Assembly (NCBI RefSeq): GCF_000204055.1
Contig: NW_006768824.1
Coordinates: 374,366-438,365, forward strand
DNA: 64,000 bases
DNA from: Melampsora larici-populina 98AG31
Taxonomy: Eukaryota; Basidiomycota; Pucciniomycetes; Pucciniales; Melampsoraceae
Direction: 5' to 3'
Shown: positions 46,323 through 56,409 of the stretch, in pieces
How positions within the stretch are numbered: position 1 is the stretch's first letter
Layout: each line of letters opens with the position of its first letter
The notes under the pieces: generated by a model
What the model saw: only the letters and a program-made list of their open reading frames with translations
Databases searched by the model: none
What the model was told of the DNA's origin: nothing
Position numbers and translations under genes: made by a program

Positions 46323-49300
46323 TTAATCTTGAGGTTCGGTGAAATTGTGTGGACGGGGTTCTCCTGAGATCCTTGCCCAGACCCATCGGTTGGCAAAACG
46401 CCACGTGTTGTTACAGAAGGTAACTGTTGCCTTGAAGGCGCTTGGGTTGGAGAGGAGTCGTTTGTCCATCCTAAGTGTCTTCTGCTCATTGAAGCCTTGT
46501 TGTTCAATGGCGCGCTCGAAGGATGCTCGTGCCTGTGTGAAGTTGTTACAAATAAACAGAAAGTGATCAACTGATTTGATCCCCTCTTGGCATTTGCAAG
46601 ATGGGTTGCCCATTTGTTGGAATCGGTGAAGGTAAGAGTTAAGAGGAATATGCCCTGAGCGTAGCTGAGTGAGGGTCGCAATTTCGTGCTTCCTGAGTTC
46701 GTCCAAGCCATCAAGATGCTTCTTCCCATTGGGTTGGTGACCGAGGCGTTTGATCTCGGTTTTGGTGAAGGCTTCGGATTGGGACTTTTGCCATTCCTTG
46801 ATGGCCGCCAGGAAGGCGGCTGTGTTCGGTACGTTTGTGAACGTACTTGGTAAGTCTCGTTTAGCCAAAGAGTTGGCAATCTTGTCGACAATCTCGTTGC
46901 CAGGGATGCCTTTGTGGCCAGGGCACCACCTGATCACGATTCGGAGTTGGGGGTAGCTGTGGAGGATGCACTGTAGTTGCTTGAAAACCGTGTGTCGGTT
47001 GTCTAAGGATGAAACAGAGGATGAGTTGGATTTCAAGTCCTTGACAACCCCCTGGTTGTCGAGGACGATGGATGCACAGTGAGTCGCGTGTGTTGCGTGC
47101 TCGAGTATTAGTTTGAGACCCAGCTGTACACCGCGGTACTCAGCCTGGTAGATGCCTTGGGTCCTTGCAGGGCCTAATGCTGTTGATGAGCTGCCTTTAG
47201 TATTAGCACACCAGGCGGCCGCCGCCGTATTCTTGTTGGGGATGCGCGAGCCATCCGTGAAAATTAGGAGGTGTTGGTTTGAAGGCTTCAAACGTAAGGT
47301 ATCTGAGATCGCACGTTTTTCGTCCTCTTGCAGCACGGTGGAGTAATTGGGAGGGCGAATGAGCGAGGATGCCGGGTCAACTGGAAGCTGGACCGCGTGA
47401 TCCTCGAAGTGAGTGTATAGATTGTGTTGAAAAAATTGGTGGAAGGGGTTCTTGTGGCTTGAAGGGGTTGAAAGCTGGGACCTTTGTATGATCTTAAAGA
47501 GAGGATGAGAGCGGCTTTTAGTTAATGATCTGGCCATAAAGCTCAGGACTTTACTCTGATGTCTTATTTTCGGCGGGACGAGGTTCATATCGTGACGTAA
47601 GAAGATGCTGGGGGTGTATTTCAAGGCGCCCAGCGCAGCACGGGCGCAGGTGTGATCAATAATCGTGAGTTGTTCGATAAAAAACTTCGATGGTTCGGTA
47701 GGCATCCATGCCATCACACCGTAGTCGATGGCGGCATGAACTGTTGTTGTCATGAGTGTCTTGAGGAGCTTCGGAGGTATGCCCCAGCCTTGTTTCGTAA
47801 GACCTGCGAGGAAGCCGGCGCGTTGCTTGCCTTTGGCTATCGTGTCTAACCTGTGTTGTTTGAAAGAAAGAGCTTTGTCAATCTTTATACCCAGCCATTT
47901 GGCAAAGGGAGCCGGTTCCAGGTTTTTCCTGTCGGCGAAGTTAATCGTTGGGATGGCGGCTGGGTCGGTATCACGCAAAGTGAATAAGACCCAGAATGTC
48001 TTCTTGGTGTCGAAGATGGCCCCGTGTCTTTTTGCCCATTGTTGTTGGCAAAAAGAAAGTGTTTGCATCTGTGACCTGAGCTGGTGTGTGTCGAGTGCTG
48101 AGGATAGGAGTACTACATCGTCCACAAACCCCAGCGCTGTGGCCGTGGGTATGGTGTCCGTGATGCCTAAAAGGGATGAGTTGTAGAGTAAATAGAGGAG
48201 GGGTGAGAGCGGGGAACCTTGAGGGAGCCCGTGGTCGAGGGTGAAGGCTTGGGACTCAAAGCCATTGAAGTTGAGGGTGGTAGTGCGTTCGGATAGGAAA
48301 TCGAAGATGATGTCAAGTGTTTGCGTGTTGACACCCATCTTCTCAAGGGTGTCTAGGAGGCGTGGGTGGTGGACCGAGGGGAAGGCGGACTTCACGTCTG
48401 CGAAGAGGGCGCCGACAACCTTGCCCTTCGCCCACTCACCTTTAATCCAAGATACAAGATGGACTAATGCCTCTTGGCTGGACCTGTCTGGTCGACCACC
48501 GTAGTGACCAGCGTGTAGTAAGTTGAGTTTTTCAGCCTGCGCCGAAAGATGAATGGTCAGCAATTTTTCATAAAATTTCCCCAACGTCACCAAGAGAGCG
48601 ATTGGCCTATATGATGATGCCTGGGTATAGTCAGCTTTTCCCGGCTTAGGGATCATAATAGTGGTGGCGCGTTTCCAACCTCGAGGGATGAACCCTGTGA
48701 TTGTTACACATTGGAAAAGAAATCGAACGTGGGATTTCACCACGTCCCAGACCAATTTCCAAACCCAGTTTTGGATTTTGTCCGATCCTGGGGCCTTGGT
48801 GGGGGGGCTGTCATTGACCACAGCCCCTACTGATTCGTTCGAGATGGAATCTAAGAAGAGAGGAGTGATCTCTGTCGATAGTCGTTGTGAGCCTTTGAGA
48901 GGGAAGGAGAGGTGGTTTGTGTCGTCGAGATTGCACGGAGCTGTAGCAACACAGGTCGCAGAGAACAAGGCTTCTGCCTTCTCTTCGTTCGAGGTGCATG
49001 TCCTGCCGTCAGATGTGATGATCGTGCTGACAAGGGAGGATGGCTTTCGGCCTGAAGCTATCCTCCTTGCCTGGAAGAGGGTCTGGTGATCGAGTTCCAA
49101 TAAGTACTGTCGCCAAGAGCTTTCTTTGGCCTTGTCAACAGCCTTGTTGAAGATGTTTTGTGTTTTGTTGTAGGCCGCTCGGTTCTCCGGGGTGTGGTGT
49201 TTCCGTAAAGTTCGTCTTGCCTTTGCCGTTGCTCTTCTGAGGGGCTCGAGAGTTTCAGGACGCCACCAAAGCTTGTGCTTCATGTTAGTTGATTTAGGGG

Positions 49301-50240
49301 GAGAGTTATTGTTGAGGGCGTCGGTGACAGCCTTCCGCAACAACTCGTCGAATGTGTTGATGTCGTCGCGAGTGAGCAGAGGGTGGAGTTTGGGAAGGGA
49401 CGTCATAAGTTCCATTTTAAGTAGAACCGACTCTACCTTCTTCCAATTTTTCCTCCCCGACTTTACATCACTCTTACCTGGTGTTGTCCGAGTCGAGAAA
49501 CAGATCACCAGAGCCTGGTGGTCCGACTGGTGATTGAGTATATCCTCGTTGTCGATGAAGCACGCTATCGTGGCCTCATCGAAGTCCTCATTGACCCACA
49601 CCTGGTCAATGGAGGTGCCTAGTGTGTCTTCGCGGTGCAAACCAAAAGTGGGTTGGCCCTTTGGTGATCGTAAGTTGAGGTTCCACTCCGTCATCATCGT
49701 GATCAGGAGGTCAGCGTCCTTGCCAAAGGTCGAGCTGTGGTCTGGGTTCCACAGTGGGGAGTGTAAGTTTGAATCAGTTGTGCAAACAACTGGTAGTATT
49801 AGTGTTTCGAGGTTTGTCGTTTTCAAGATGTCGGTGAATGCAATAAATCCGTCAAGTGTTTTTTGTGGGTTGTATACGCTTGCCACTAAAAACTCGAAGC
49901 CATCAATCGACAGGACGCTGGCAGCGACATTCCGTGACGTATGGTGGATTGGATTTATTTCTGGATATAGGTCTTGTCTCACGTAGAGACAGGCACGAGG
50001 CCTGTCAGTTTCAGTGAGAGTCTTGGGGGTAGGACATATTAGCGTCCAGTTTGTCTGGTTAGTGGGGAGGTTATCAAAGGGATTGACATAGGGTTCTTGA
50101 ATAGAGATGATGGAAAAAAGATTGGTTAAGTCTGAATTAAAAAGTGAAAGTGTGACGTATTTTGAGTGATTGCAGTTCAGTTGTAGAATCGAAGCTGTGT
50201 TCTGCATTGAAATTTGTTCTCGTATCCGTTGCTCTAACAT
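46323..50240 (-). CDS. LINE ORF2: endonuclease, reverse transcriptase, RNase H
   Basis: 1305 aa, no stops. An APE-type endonuclease occupies about residues 15-240 (IQEPYVNPF near its start, TTDSNLHSPLWN, and the C-terminal SDHQAL catalytic motif). Reverse transcriptase lies at about 450-760, with SYRPIALL, ALFADVKSAFPSVHH, LPQGSPLSPLLY and the catalytic FVDD. RNase H (about 950-1090) shows FTDGSR, the Glu of YQAEYRGVQLG, LDNQG and WCPGHKGIPGNE, the full acidic set. A Cys/His segment (CKCQEGIKSVDHFLFIC) near 1200 is usual for this group. It nicks target DNA and copies element RNA in place. Its ATG overlaps the ORF1 stop as ATGTTAG, which suggests stop-restart translation. Confidence 0.95.
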   Translation of the reverse strand: MLEQRIREQISMQNTASILQLNCNHSKYVTLSLFNSDLTNLFSIISIQEPYVNPFDNLPTNQTNWTLICPTPKTLTETDRPRACLYVRQDLYPEINPIHHTSRNVAASVLSIDGFEFLVASVYNPQKTLDGFIAFTDILKTTNLETLILPVVCTTDSNLHSPLWNPDHSSTFGKDADLLITMMTEWNLNLRSPKGQPTFGLHREDTLGTSIDQVWVNEDFDEATIACFIDNEDILNHQSDHQALVICFSTRTTPGKSDVKSGRKNWKKVESVLLKMELMTSLPKLHPLLTRDDINTFDELLRKAVTDALNNNSPPKSTNMKHKLWWRPETLEPLRRATAKARRTLRKHHTPENRAAYNKTQNIFNKAVDKAKESSWRQYLLELDHQTLFQARRIASGRKPSSLVSTIITSDGRTCTSNEEKAEALFSATCVATAPCNLDDTNHLSFPLKGSQRLSTEITPLFLDSISNESVGAVVNDSPPTKAPGSDKIQNWVWKLVWDVVKSHVRFLFQCVTITGFIPRGWKRATTIMIPKPGKADYTQASSYRPIALLVTLGKFYEKLLTIHLSAQAEKLNLLHAGHYGGRPDRSSQEALVHLVSWIKGEWAKGKVVGALFADVKSAFPSVHHPRLLDTLEKMGVNTQTLDIIFDFLSERTTTLNFNGFESQAFTLDHGLPQGSPLSPLLYLLYNSSLLGITDTIPTATALGFVDDVVLLSSALDTHQLRSQMQTLSFCQQQWAKRHGAIFDTKKTFWVLFTLRDTDPAAIPTINFADRKNLEPAPFAKWLGIKIDKALSFKQHRLDTIAKGKQRAGFLAGLTKQGWGIPPKLLKTLMTTTVHAAIDYGVMAWMPTEPSKFFIEQLTIIDHTCARAALGALKYTPSIFLRHDMNLVPPKIRHQSKVLSFMARSLTKSRSHPLFKIIQRSQLSTPSSHKNPFHQFFQHNLYTHFEDHAVQLPVDPASSLIRPPNYSTVLQEDEKRAISDTLRLKPSNQHLLIFTDGSRIPNKNTAAAAWCANTKGSSSTALGPARTQGIYQAEYRGVQLGLKLILEHATHATHCASIVLDNQGVVKDLKSNSSSVSSLDNRHTVFKQLQCILHSYPQLRIVIRWCPGHKGIPGNEIVDKIANSLAKRDLPSTFTNVPNTAAFLAAIKEWQKSQSEAFTKTEIKRLGHQPNGKKHLDGLDELRKHEIATLTQLRSGHIPLNSYLHRFQQMGNPSCKCQEGIKSVDHFLFICNNFTQARASFERAIEQQGFNEQKTLRMDKRLLSNPSAFKATVTFCNNTWRFANRWVWARISGEPRPHNFTEPQD

Positions 50241-51940
50241 TGGGCAAGGGGCGAGTTGGGCTGTTCTAAGATGACTATGTTAGGCGAGCCACTTGGGTTG
50301 TGGGGCGGGAGTTGGCTAGCAATCCTTGCTCCACAAGTAGAGGCGAATGGGTGGTGAAGGAAATCAGCATGATTCTCTTTAAACAACCTGGGGAGGTCCG
50401 CATTTGGGTCAGCTTTGAGTTTACACCTGGCACAGGCTGTACACTTCAAGGCTAACAAGCCTTTGACTGGGCAAGTGTGTGCGTGATGTGGGCCAGCGCA
50501 TGTTGGGCACATAGGGGGGATTGAGCAGGCTGCCGCTGTGTGCCCCAAACCTTGGCAGTTGAAGCAGCGGGTGGGAGGAGGTCCACTGAGCTCGGTACGG
50601 TGACGACCTCTGCCCTGCCAGACCTTCGTCTTGGCAGCAAGGGTTGCTTGACTAAGAGTCTTGAACCCTATGAGCAGGGACGAGTGACGTTTATTGGTGT
50701 CTGCACCAGTATCCTTTTTAAGCCATCTGATAAAGACAGCGTCGTCTAGAAGAGATCCATTACACGTTTTCAGAAGATCAATATCTTCTTGCCGTGACGG
50801 ATTGAAGGTGGTAGGTATGCCGTGGACTATTACCGCGTGTGACTCCTGCTTAATCGCAAGATTCGGTGAGATTTTGCTCAGCCAGTCCTTCTCTTGATTG
50901 CGAAGGGCTTGAGCGTGGCGCTGTGAGTCTAAATAAATGACGAGATCACCCGACGGGTGACGGTGGACATTTCTAACCTCAATGGTGTCAGTGTCATCAG
51001 GCTTGAGCGATATTTTGCTCGCCTTCAGCTCCAGATTGAGAATTTTTATCAATTCTGGGACGGATTTCTCAGCACCCGCTATCTTTGCGGGGTCCAGTTG
51101 GTTGAGAGTGATCGCGTGGTCGGCACGAGGGCGGTAGCCCGGCTTTGGTTGAGCACGGGACCTGGCCTGTGTGGCTCCTTGGGGAGGTGAGGCGTTGGGC
51201 GCGTGTTTAGACGTCGCTGACGCATATGTGGTCTTGGTTGGGGCTTTCTTCCCGCCCGCTGGTATTGAATGGCCGTCAGCCACCAGCTTAGCGATGTGTT
51301 CTGATAGAACATCAACGCGTTCGGCGATGGTCGAGACTCGAAACTCAAACGCTGACGTGAGAGCAGAGTTCGGGTCGGTAACTGTCTTGCGCGCCGGCTC
51401 GAACACAGTTCGACTTGCTGCCTCGATGCCTGCCTGTTCCTTGATCAGGCCGGTTAGCAGGAGAATGTCTGCTGCAGATTCAACATCGACTTTGATCGAG
51501 TTGGTCTTCTTAGACTTGGGGACGAGGGTAGCCTTCGTGACCTCGATCAGGCGTTGGATGAGTCCGTCAAGGGGCCTTGACGAAGTCGTAGTGCCCCCTG
51601 GAAATAATTTGGCGATACGAGCCGAGCGTGGGGTGGTTGAGAGCTCATCAGCTTCGATGAGAGGGCAGATCGGTGGAGTAGCGAGACGCGTCCTTTTTCG
51701 GTCGCGGGAGAGTGGAGTGGCCTCAGACGATCCTCCAGTCGAGAGAGGAGGGAGGACGATCTTCTTGAGAGCGACCGATAGACGCGTAGAAGGAGCTGAA
51801 GGCGTTGGGAGAGCCTTCGTCGACGCTGGTGTCGGCGGTTCGGTGGGACCCAAAGCGTCCATCGCGTCGTCGTACACCGATGAATCGTCCCGAGGAGTTG
51901 AGACCACTTGCTGACCAGGGTCAGGAGGCTCGATATCCAT
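50234..51940 (-). CDS. LINE ORF1: RNA-binding gag-like protein with zinc knuckles
   Basis: 568 aa. The N-terminal ~280 residues are Pro/Ser/Thr- and Lys/Arg-rich. A globular middle follows, including an RRM-like stretch around residues 290-440 with VRNVHRHPSGDLVIYL. Cys/His knuckles lie near residues 465-510: CFNCQGLGHTAAAC is a canonical CX2CX4HX4C, and CPTCAGPHHAHTC is a variant. ORF1 proteins of Tad/I-type LINEs bind the element RNA and accompany it to the nucleus. The start is the only ATG giving the full frame, and it overlaps ORF2 by seven bases. The ORF is intact. Confidence 0.92.
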   Translation of the reverse strand: MDIEPPDPGQQVVSTPRDDSSVYDDAMDALGPTEPPTPASTKALPTPSAPSTRLSVALKKIVLPPLSTGGSSEATPLSRDRKRTRLATPPICPLIEADELSTTPRSARIAKLFPGGTTTSSRPLDGLIQRLIEVTKATLVPKSKKTNSIKVDVESAADILLLTGLIKEQAGIEAASRTVFEPARKTVTDPNSALTSAFEFRVSTIAERVDVLSEHIAKLVADGHSIPAGGKKAPTKTTYASATSKHAPNASPPQGATQARSRAQPKPGYRPRADHAITLNQLDPAKIAGAEKSVPELIKILNLELKASKISLKPDDTDTIEVRNVHRHPSGDLVIYLDSQRHAQALRNQEKDWLSKISPNLAIKQESHAVIVHGIPTTFNPSRQEDIDLLKTCNGSLLDDAVFIRWLKKDTGADTNKRHSSLLIGFKTLSQATLAAKTKVWQGRGRHRTELSGPPPTRCFNCQGLGHTAAACSIPPMCPTCAGPHHAHTCPVKGLLALKCTACARCKLKADPNADLPRLFKENHADFLHHPFASTCGARIASQLPPHNPSGSPNIVILEQPNSPLAQC

Positions 51941-52108
51941 TCCCGAGAACTAAAAGGAAGGGAAAGGACGTGAGAAGGGGAGGAAAGGGGTGAGGGGTTG
52001 GTGAAGTTTGTCGAAAAAGTTAGGAGAACGCGGTGGATGACTGCTTGCGCAGTCACGGAGGTGGTCACGTGATCAAATACGAAAATTTGGTACGGGACAG
52101 AATCCTCC

Positions 52109-52121
52109 GGCTTCAGGAGTT
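52109..52121. repeat. LINE target-site duplication, 5' side
   Basis: GGCTTCAGGAGTT is identical to 46116-46128. Removing the element restores a continuous intergenic sequence, so no gene was interrupted. Confidence 0.93.
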
Positions 52122-52583
52122 GCATTACTTTATGCACCTCACTGAAGCGCTTGATGTTTGTTTCTATTTACAACTTACAAGTGAATATATAGGGGTTTGA
52201 AAACACTCTTGAACATCTTCCACAGGTGCTTCAATTTGTAAGTATTCAAAGGACAATATCATACTTTCTTGAGATTTCATTTCAGAACATGAATGTTTAA
52301 GTGATCATTGTTTTATTTCATATTCGTTTATACTGTTTAGCTAGTGAATGTGTGTGTGAATGGAGTAAACAGGAAGAGTGTTCTGAGCGGTCATTTCGAA
52401 ATGGATGATGATGAGAAATGAGAAAAGTGGTTAGAGAGATGAAGCGAATTAGGAAAAGAGTGAAACCGAGTGATGAGTGATGAATCGAAATGGTTAGGTT
52501 GAGTGCATAGGCTTAATTGAAAATCATTAATAAGCTGATTGAATCTGAGTAAGTTTCCAATTTAAGAGAGAGAAAGGAAGAAG

Positions 52584-55500
52584 ATGAATTACCTAATCAA
52601 TCGATTAAAGAAATCATCATCAATCTATCATCAACTCAAACTAACTTGTCATTCATTCAATCATCACCATTCATTCTTCAAACCATCATCAGTTTACCAT
52701 CAACATCACCATCAACATCGACATCAAATGTCATCATCATCTGCTTCCAAGCCATTATTATTCGATCGAAATCTAGGTTTTGAATCGAATGGAGATTCAT
52801 CATCATCATCTAATTCTTATCAAAGGTTTACTAATCCGATCATCAAATCAGATAACGATCAAAGAGATTATCAAATCATCAAACTCAATAATCAATTACA
52901 AGTGATCTTGATTCATGATCCTAAGGCTGACAAAGCGGCGGCTGCTCTATCGGTCAATGTCGGTCATCTCTCCGATCCACCTCAACTACCTGGTCTAGCT
53001 CACTTTTGTGAACATTTGTTATTCATGGGAAACAAAAAAGTTAGTCATCTCTAATCTAATTCACTAATTCACTCATTCACTAATCATTCATTCACCACAT
53101 CAGTATCCTTCTGAAAACGAATACTCTGAATACTTGGCAAAACATTCGGGTTATTCAAATGCTTTCACAGGAATGGATGATACGGTTTATTACTTCGAAG
53201 TTCATCCATCAGCCTTAGATGGAGCTTTAGATCGATTTGCTCAATTCTTCATCTCACCTCTCTTTACGGAAACATGTACTGAAAGAGAAATCAGAGCAGT
53301 CGATTCAGAAAACAGTAAGAATTTACAATCAGATCATTGGAAGTTATTTCAATTAGATAAACATACTTCTTCACATGAACATCATTCGTTTTGGAAATTT
53401 GGAACTGGCAATCTACAAACCTTATGGGATCAACCTATCTCCTTAGGCATTAATATTAGAGAAGAATTAATTAAGTTTCATTCAAAACATTATTCTTCAA
53501 ATCTGATGACTTTAGCTGTTTCAGGTACAAATTCGATTCAAGAATTAACTCAAATGGTCTTACAACACTTTTCAGAAATTCCAAATAAAGAAATTCTACC
53601 TGATCAATTTCATGGTTCACCTTATACCGCAACCGAATTGAAAAAAATCATCTTTACTCAATTAGTTAAAGATAATAATTTATTAGAAATCACGTTTCCT
53701 TTACCTGATCAAGATCCGTTTTATGATACTCAACCTACTAGTTTTATTTCTCATTTTATTGGTCATGAAGGCGTGGGTTCGGCTACTAGTTATTTAAAGA
53801 AAAAAGGTTGGGTTCGTACTTTTCAATGTGGTCCGGGTGGTGGTGCTACTGGATTTGATTTGTTTAAAATCACTTTAGATCTCACGGCTGAAGGTTTATG
53901 TAAGTGAATTTCTAAACCACTCTTTTTTGATCTATTCACAAAACTCATCTCATCTTCTTTGGCTAGCTCATTACAAAGAAGTAGTCCAAGTGATCTTTGC
54001 ATACCTTGATCTCCTAAGATCCACCCCACCACAAGAATGGTCATTTCGAGAACAAGCTCAATTAGCCGAGATCCGATTCCGATTCAAATCACAATCCGCT
54101 CCGGGTCAATATGCCACCTCATTAGCCACTTCATTGCGAAAACCATGTCCACGTGAATCGATCTTATCATCTTCATATCTCACTAACAAGTTTGATTCGA
54201 AATTGATTCAAGAGACGATGGATTTGTTGAGACCGGAATCTTGTAGGATCGTGATTGGATGTCAATCCGGTCGATTTGAAAATCAGGTCAACTTAAACTT
54301 AATCGAACCTTGGTACAACACACCTTATTGTATTCAAGACTTTCCGAAAGATTTGTTTGATTTGGATGCCATTCGATTGATTCGTGAATCTGGTGCATTA
54401 AGTTTACCTCCACCTAATTCGTTTATCTCAACGGATTTCACGGTAGATAAAGTGGATGTTCCTGTTCCCAGTCGGAGACCTCATTGTATAAGAGATGATC
54501 AGTTTGGTAGACTTTGGCACAAGAAAGATGATCGATGGTGGGTTCCTAGAGCTTCGATTGTAGTGATGATTCGAAAGTAAGTTTAGGATTTCACCATCTT
54601 GTTTGTTTTTTTCCCACCACAAGTTTAAAGGAATGAATTTGATGAAAGTTTGTTTTGATAGTCCGATTATAGATCAAACGGTTCATAATATCATTAAGAC
54701 TCAATATATCACCAAGTTATTAAAAGAATCATTAAATGAAGAATTATATGAATCTGAACTAGCAGGATTATCGTATAATATTTCGTATGATTCAGATTCG
54801 ATGATATTTAATTTAGATGGATATCATCAAAAACTTTCGGTCTTGTTTGAATATGTTTTAAAAGGATTAAAGAATTTGAAAGTCGATCGACAAAAGTTTG
54901 AACTCGTTAAAGATTTTCAAATTCGTAGGTATCAAAACTTTATGTTGGAAGGTCCTGTTCGCATTGCTGGGTATTGGATTGAAGCCGCTTTGAATGATTT
55001 GCATTATGGCTATGAAGAGAAATTGATGGCTTTAGAAGGTGGGTCTGATCCTTTTTTTTTTGATTTGATTTGATTTGATTTTGATTTGATTTGTGATGGA
55101 TTGACATTTTTGGGTGTTTTTTTCTTTGGGTTTGTGAATAGTCATCACACCGGAAGATGTTGAAGAATTTATTCCTGAACTTTTGAAAAGAGGATTTGTG
55201 GAAAGTCTTGTACATGGGAATTTAAATGAAAAGGTAAGTTTGAGTTTTTTTTCTAGATTGTGATTCATTTTTTTCTAGATTGAATGTTTGATTGATGTTT
55301 TTGGGTATTTTTAAAGGAAGCGATTGAGATAATAGAATTACCTACGAAGATTTTAGATCTCAAACCGGTTAAAAGTGATGAATTGAGAAAATCACATTCA
55401 TTGAGGATTCCCAAAGGTAAGCTCGTTAGCCAAACTCCATGAGGCTCGATTGAGATGAGTGCTAAAAGAAAGAATGAATTCCTAGGCACGAATTTGGTTT

Positions 55501-56409
55501 ATGAGAGAGACTTGATGAATCCATCGAACTTGAATAGTGCAGTGAATGATTTTATAGACATCGGAGACATCACATGTCATTCGACTCGAACCAAACTAAC
55601 ACTCTTATCACAATTAATCAATGAACCTGCCTTTAATCAATTGAGGACGATTGAACAATTAGGATACATGGTTTATACTTATTTGAGAAGATCAACAGGA
55701 CAGATTGGATTGAATTTGACGATTCAATCTGAACGGGATCCAAAGTTTATTGAAAGTCGAATTGAAAGTTTTTTTACTTGGTTTGGTGATGTGAAATTAA
55801 AGGAAATGAGTGAAGAAGAATTTGAAGATCAAAAGATGAGTTTGATTAATAAGTTATTAGAAGATTTTAAAAATCTTTGGGAAGAGTTGAGTGTTTTTTT
55901 TTTTGATATTTTCATCAGATAGGCTGAGTTTACGTTTTGTTTATTGATTTGTTGTGGTTTCTTTTTTTTTCTTTTCTAGAGCATCACATTATTGGATTCA
56001 TATTCATTCGGGATATTATGCATTTGAACAAAGGTATAAAGATGCCGAAATGATTCAAAAGATTACCAAATCTGAAATCGAAACGTTTTATCAAGAATAT
56101 CTTAATCCGAAATCGATTGAACGATCTAAACTTTCGATTCAAATCAAATCACAAAACGTACCAGTTCCGATTGAAAAGATTGAAAGATTAGGATTAAAAG
56201 AACGTGTTGGACAAAAGAAGATTGGAGAAGATGAATTGAATAGATTGATTGAAGAGATGGGATTGAAAGTTGAGAAAGAGTTGGGATTGGAAAAGAAAGA
56301 GGGATTCGAAGGTGGTTTGCCGGTTTTGGTTCTGGATGGGATTGATGGATTGAGGAATAGGTTGGTTAAGAGTACTTGTGCTATGCCTCATCCTGATTGG
56401 AAAGCTTGA
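52584..56409 (+). CDS. STE23: Insulin-degrading-enzyme-like M16 zinc metallopeptidase (Ste23/IDE)
   Basis: Eight exons: 52584-53039, 53104-53899, 53967-54576, 54662-55038, 55142-55233, 55317-55416, 55486-55885 and 55980-56409 (934 aa). The inverted zinc motif HFCEH sits near residue 142, and the third ligand lies in EIRAVDSEN about 75 residues later. Typical IDE segments follow: SYLKKKGWV, ELAGLSYNI, SLVHGNL, RTIEQLGYMVYT and the Tyr-rich HYWIHIHSGYYAFEQRY. M16A enzymes degrade small peptides in an enclosed chamber; yeast Ste23 trims a-factor. The acceptor at 54661 (not the AG at 54623) is required for phase. The first 48 residues are basic, Ser/His-rich and could target mitochondria; a second ATG at 52728 gives a shorter cytosolic form. 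Confidence 0.95.

Larger units (their letters stand above)
46129..52108 (-). mobile_element. Structurally intact LINE (Tad1/I-like non-LTR retrotransposon)
   Basis: About 5.98 kb on the minus strand: a ~168-bp 5' leader, ORF1 (51940-50234), ORF2 (50240-46323), a ~180-bp 3' region and a 17-19-base poly(A), seen as poly(T) up to 46145. A 13-bp target duplication GGCTTCAGGAGTT lies at 46116-46128 and 52109-52121. ORF order, an APE-type endonuclease, an RNase H domain and an ORF1 zinc knuckle fit the Tad1/I group common in fungi. Both ORFs are open from end to end. G+C is clearly higher than in the surrounding DNA. Confidence 0.95.

Noticed and set aside
46339..51993. Many plus-strand ORFs (up to 247 aa) opposite the LINE
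   Set aside because: They are complementary-strand by-products of the two G+C-rich LINE ORFs and show no domains or start context of their own.
54577..54661. Apparent frameshift in the IDE-like gene when the AG at 54623 is used as acceptor
   Set aside because: Using the TGATAG acceptor at 54660-54661 restores the frame and the expected IRNPIID sequence, so no frameshift exists.
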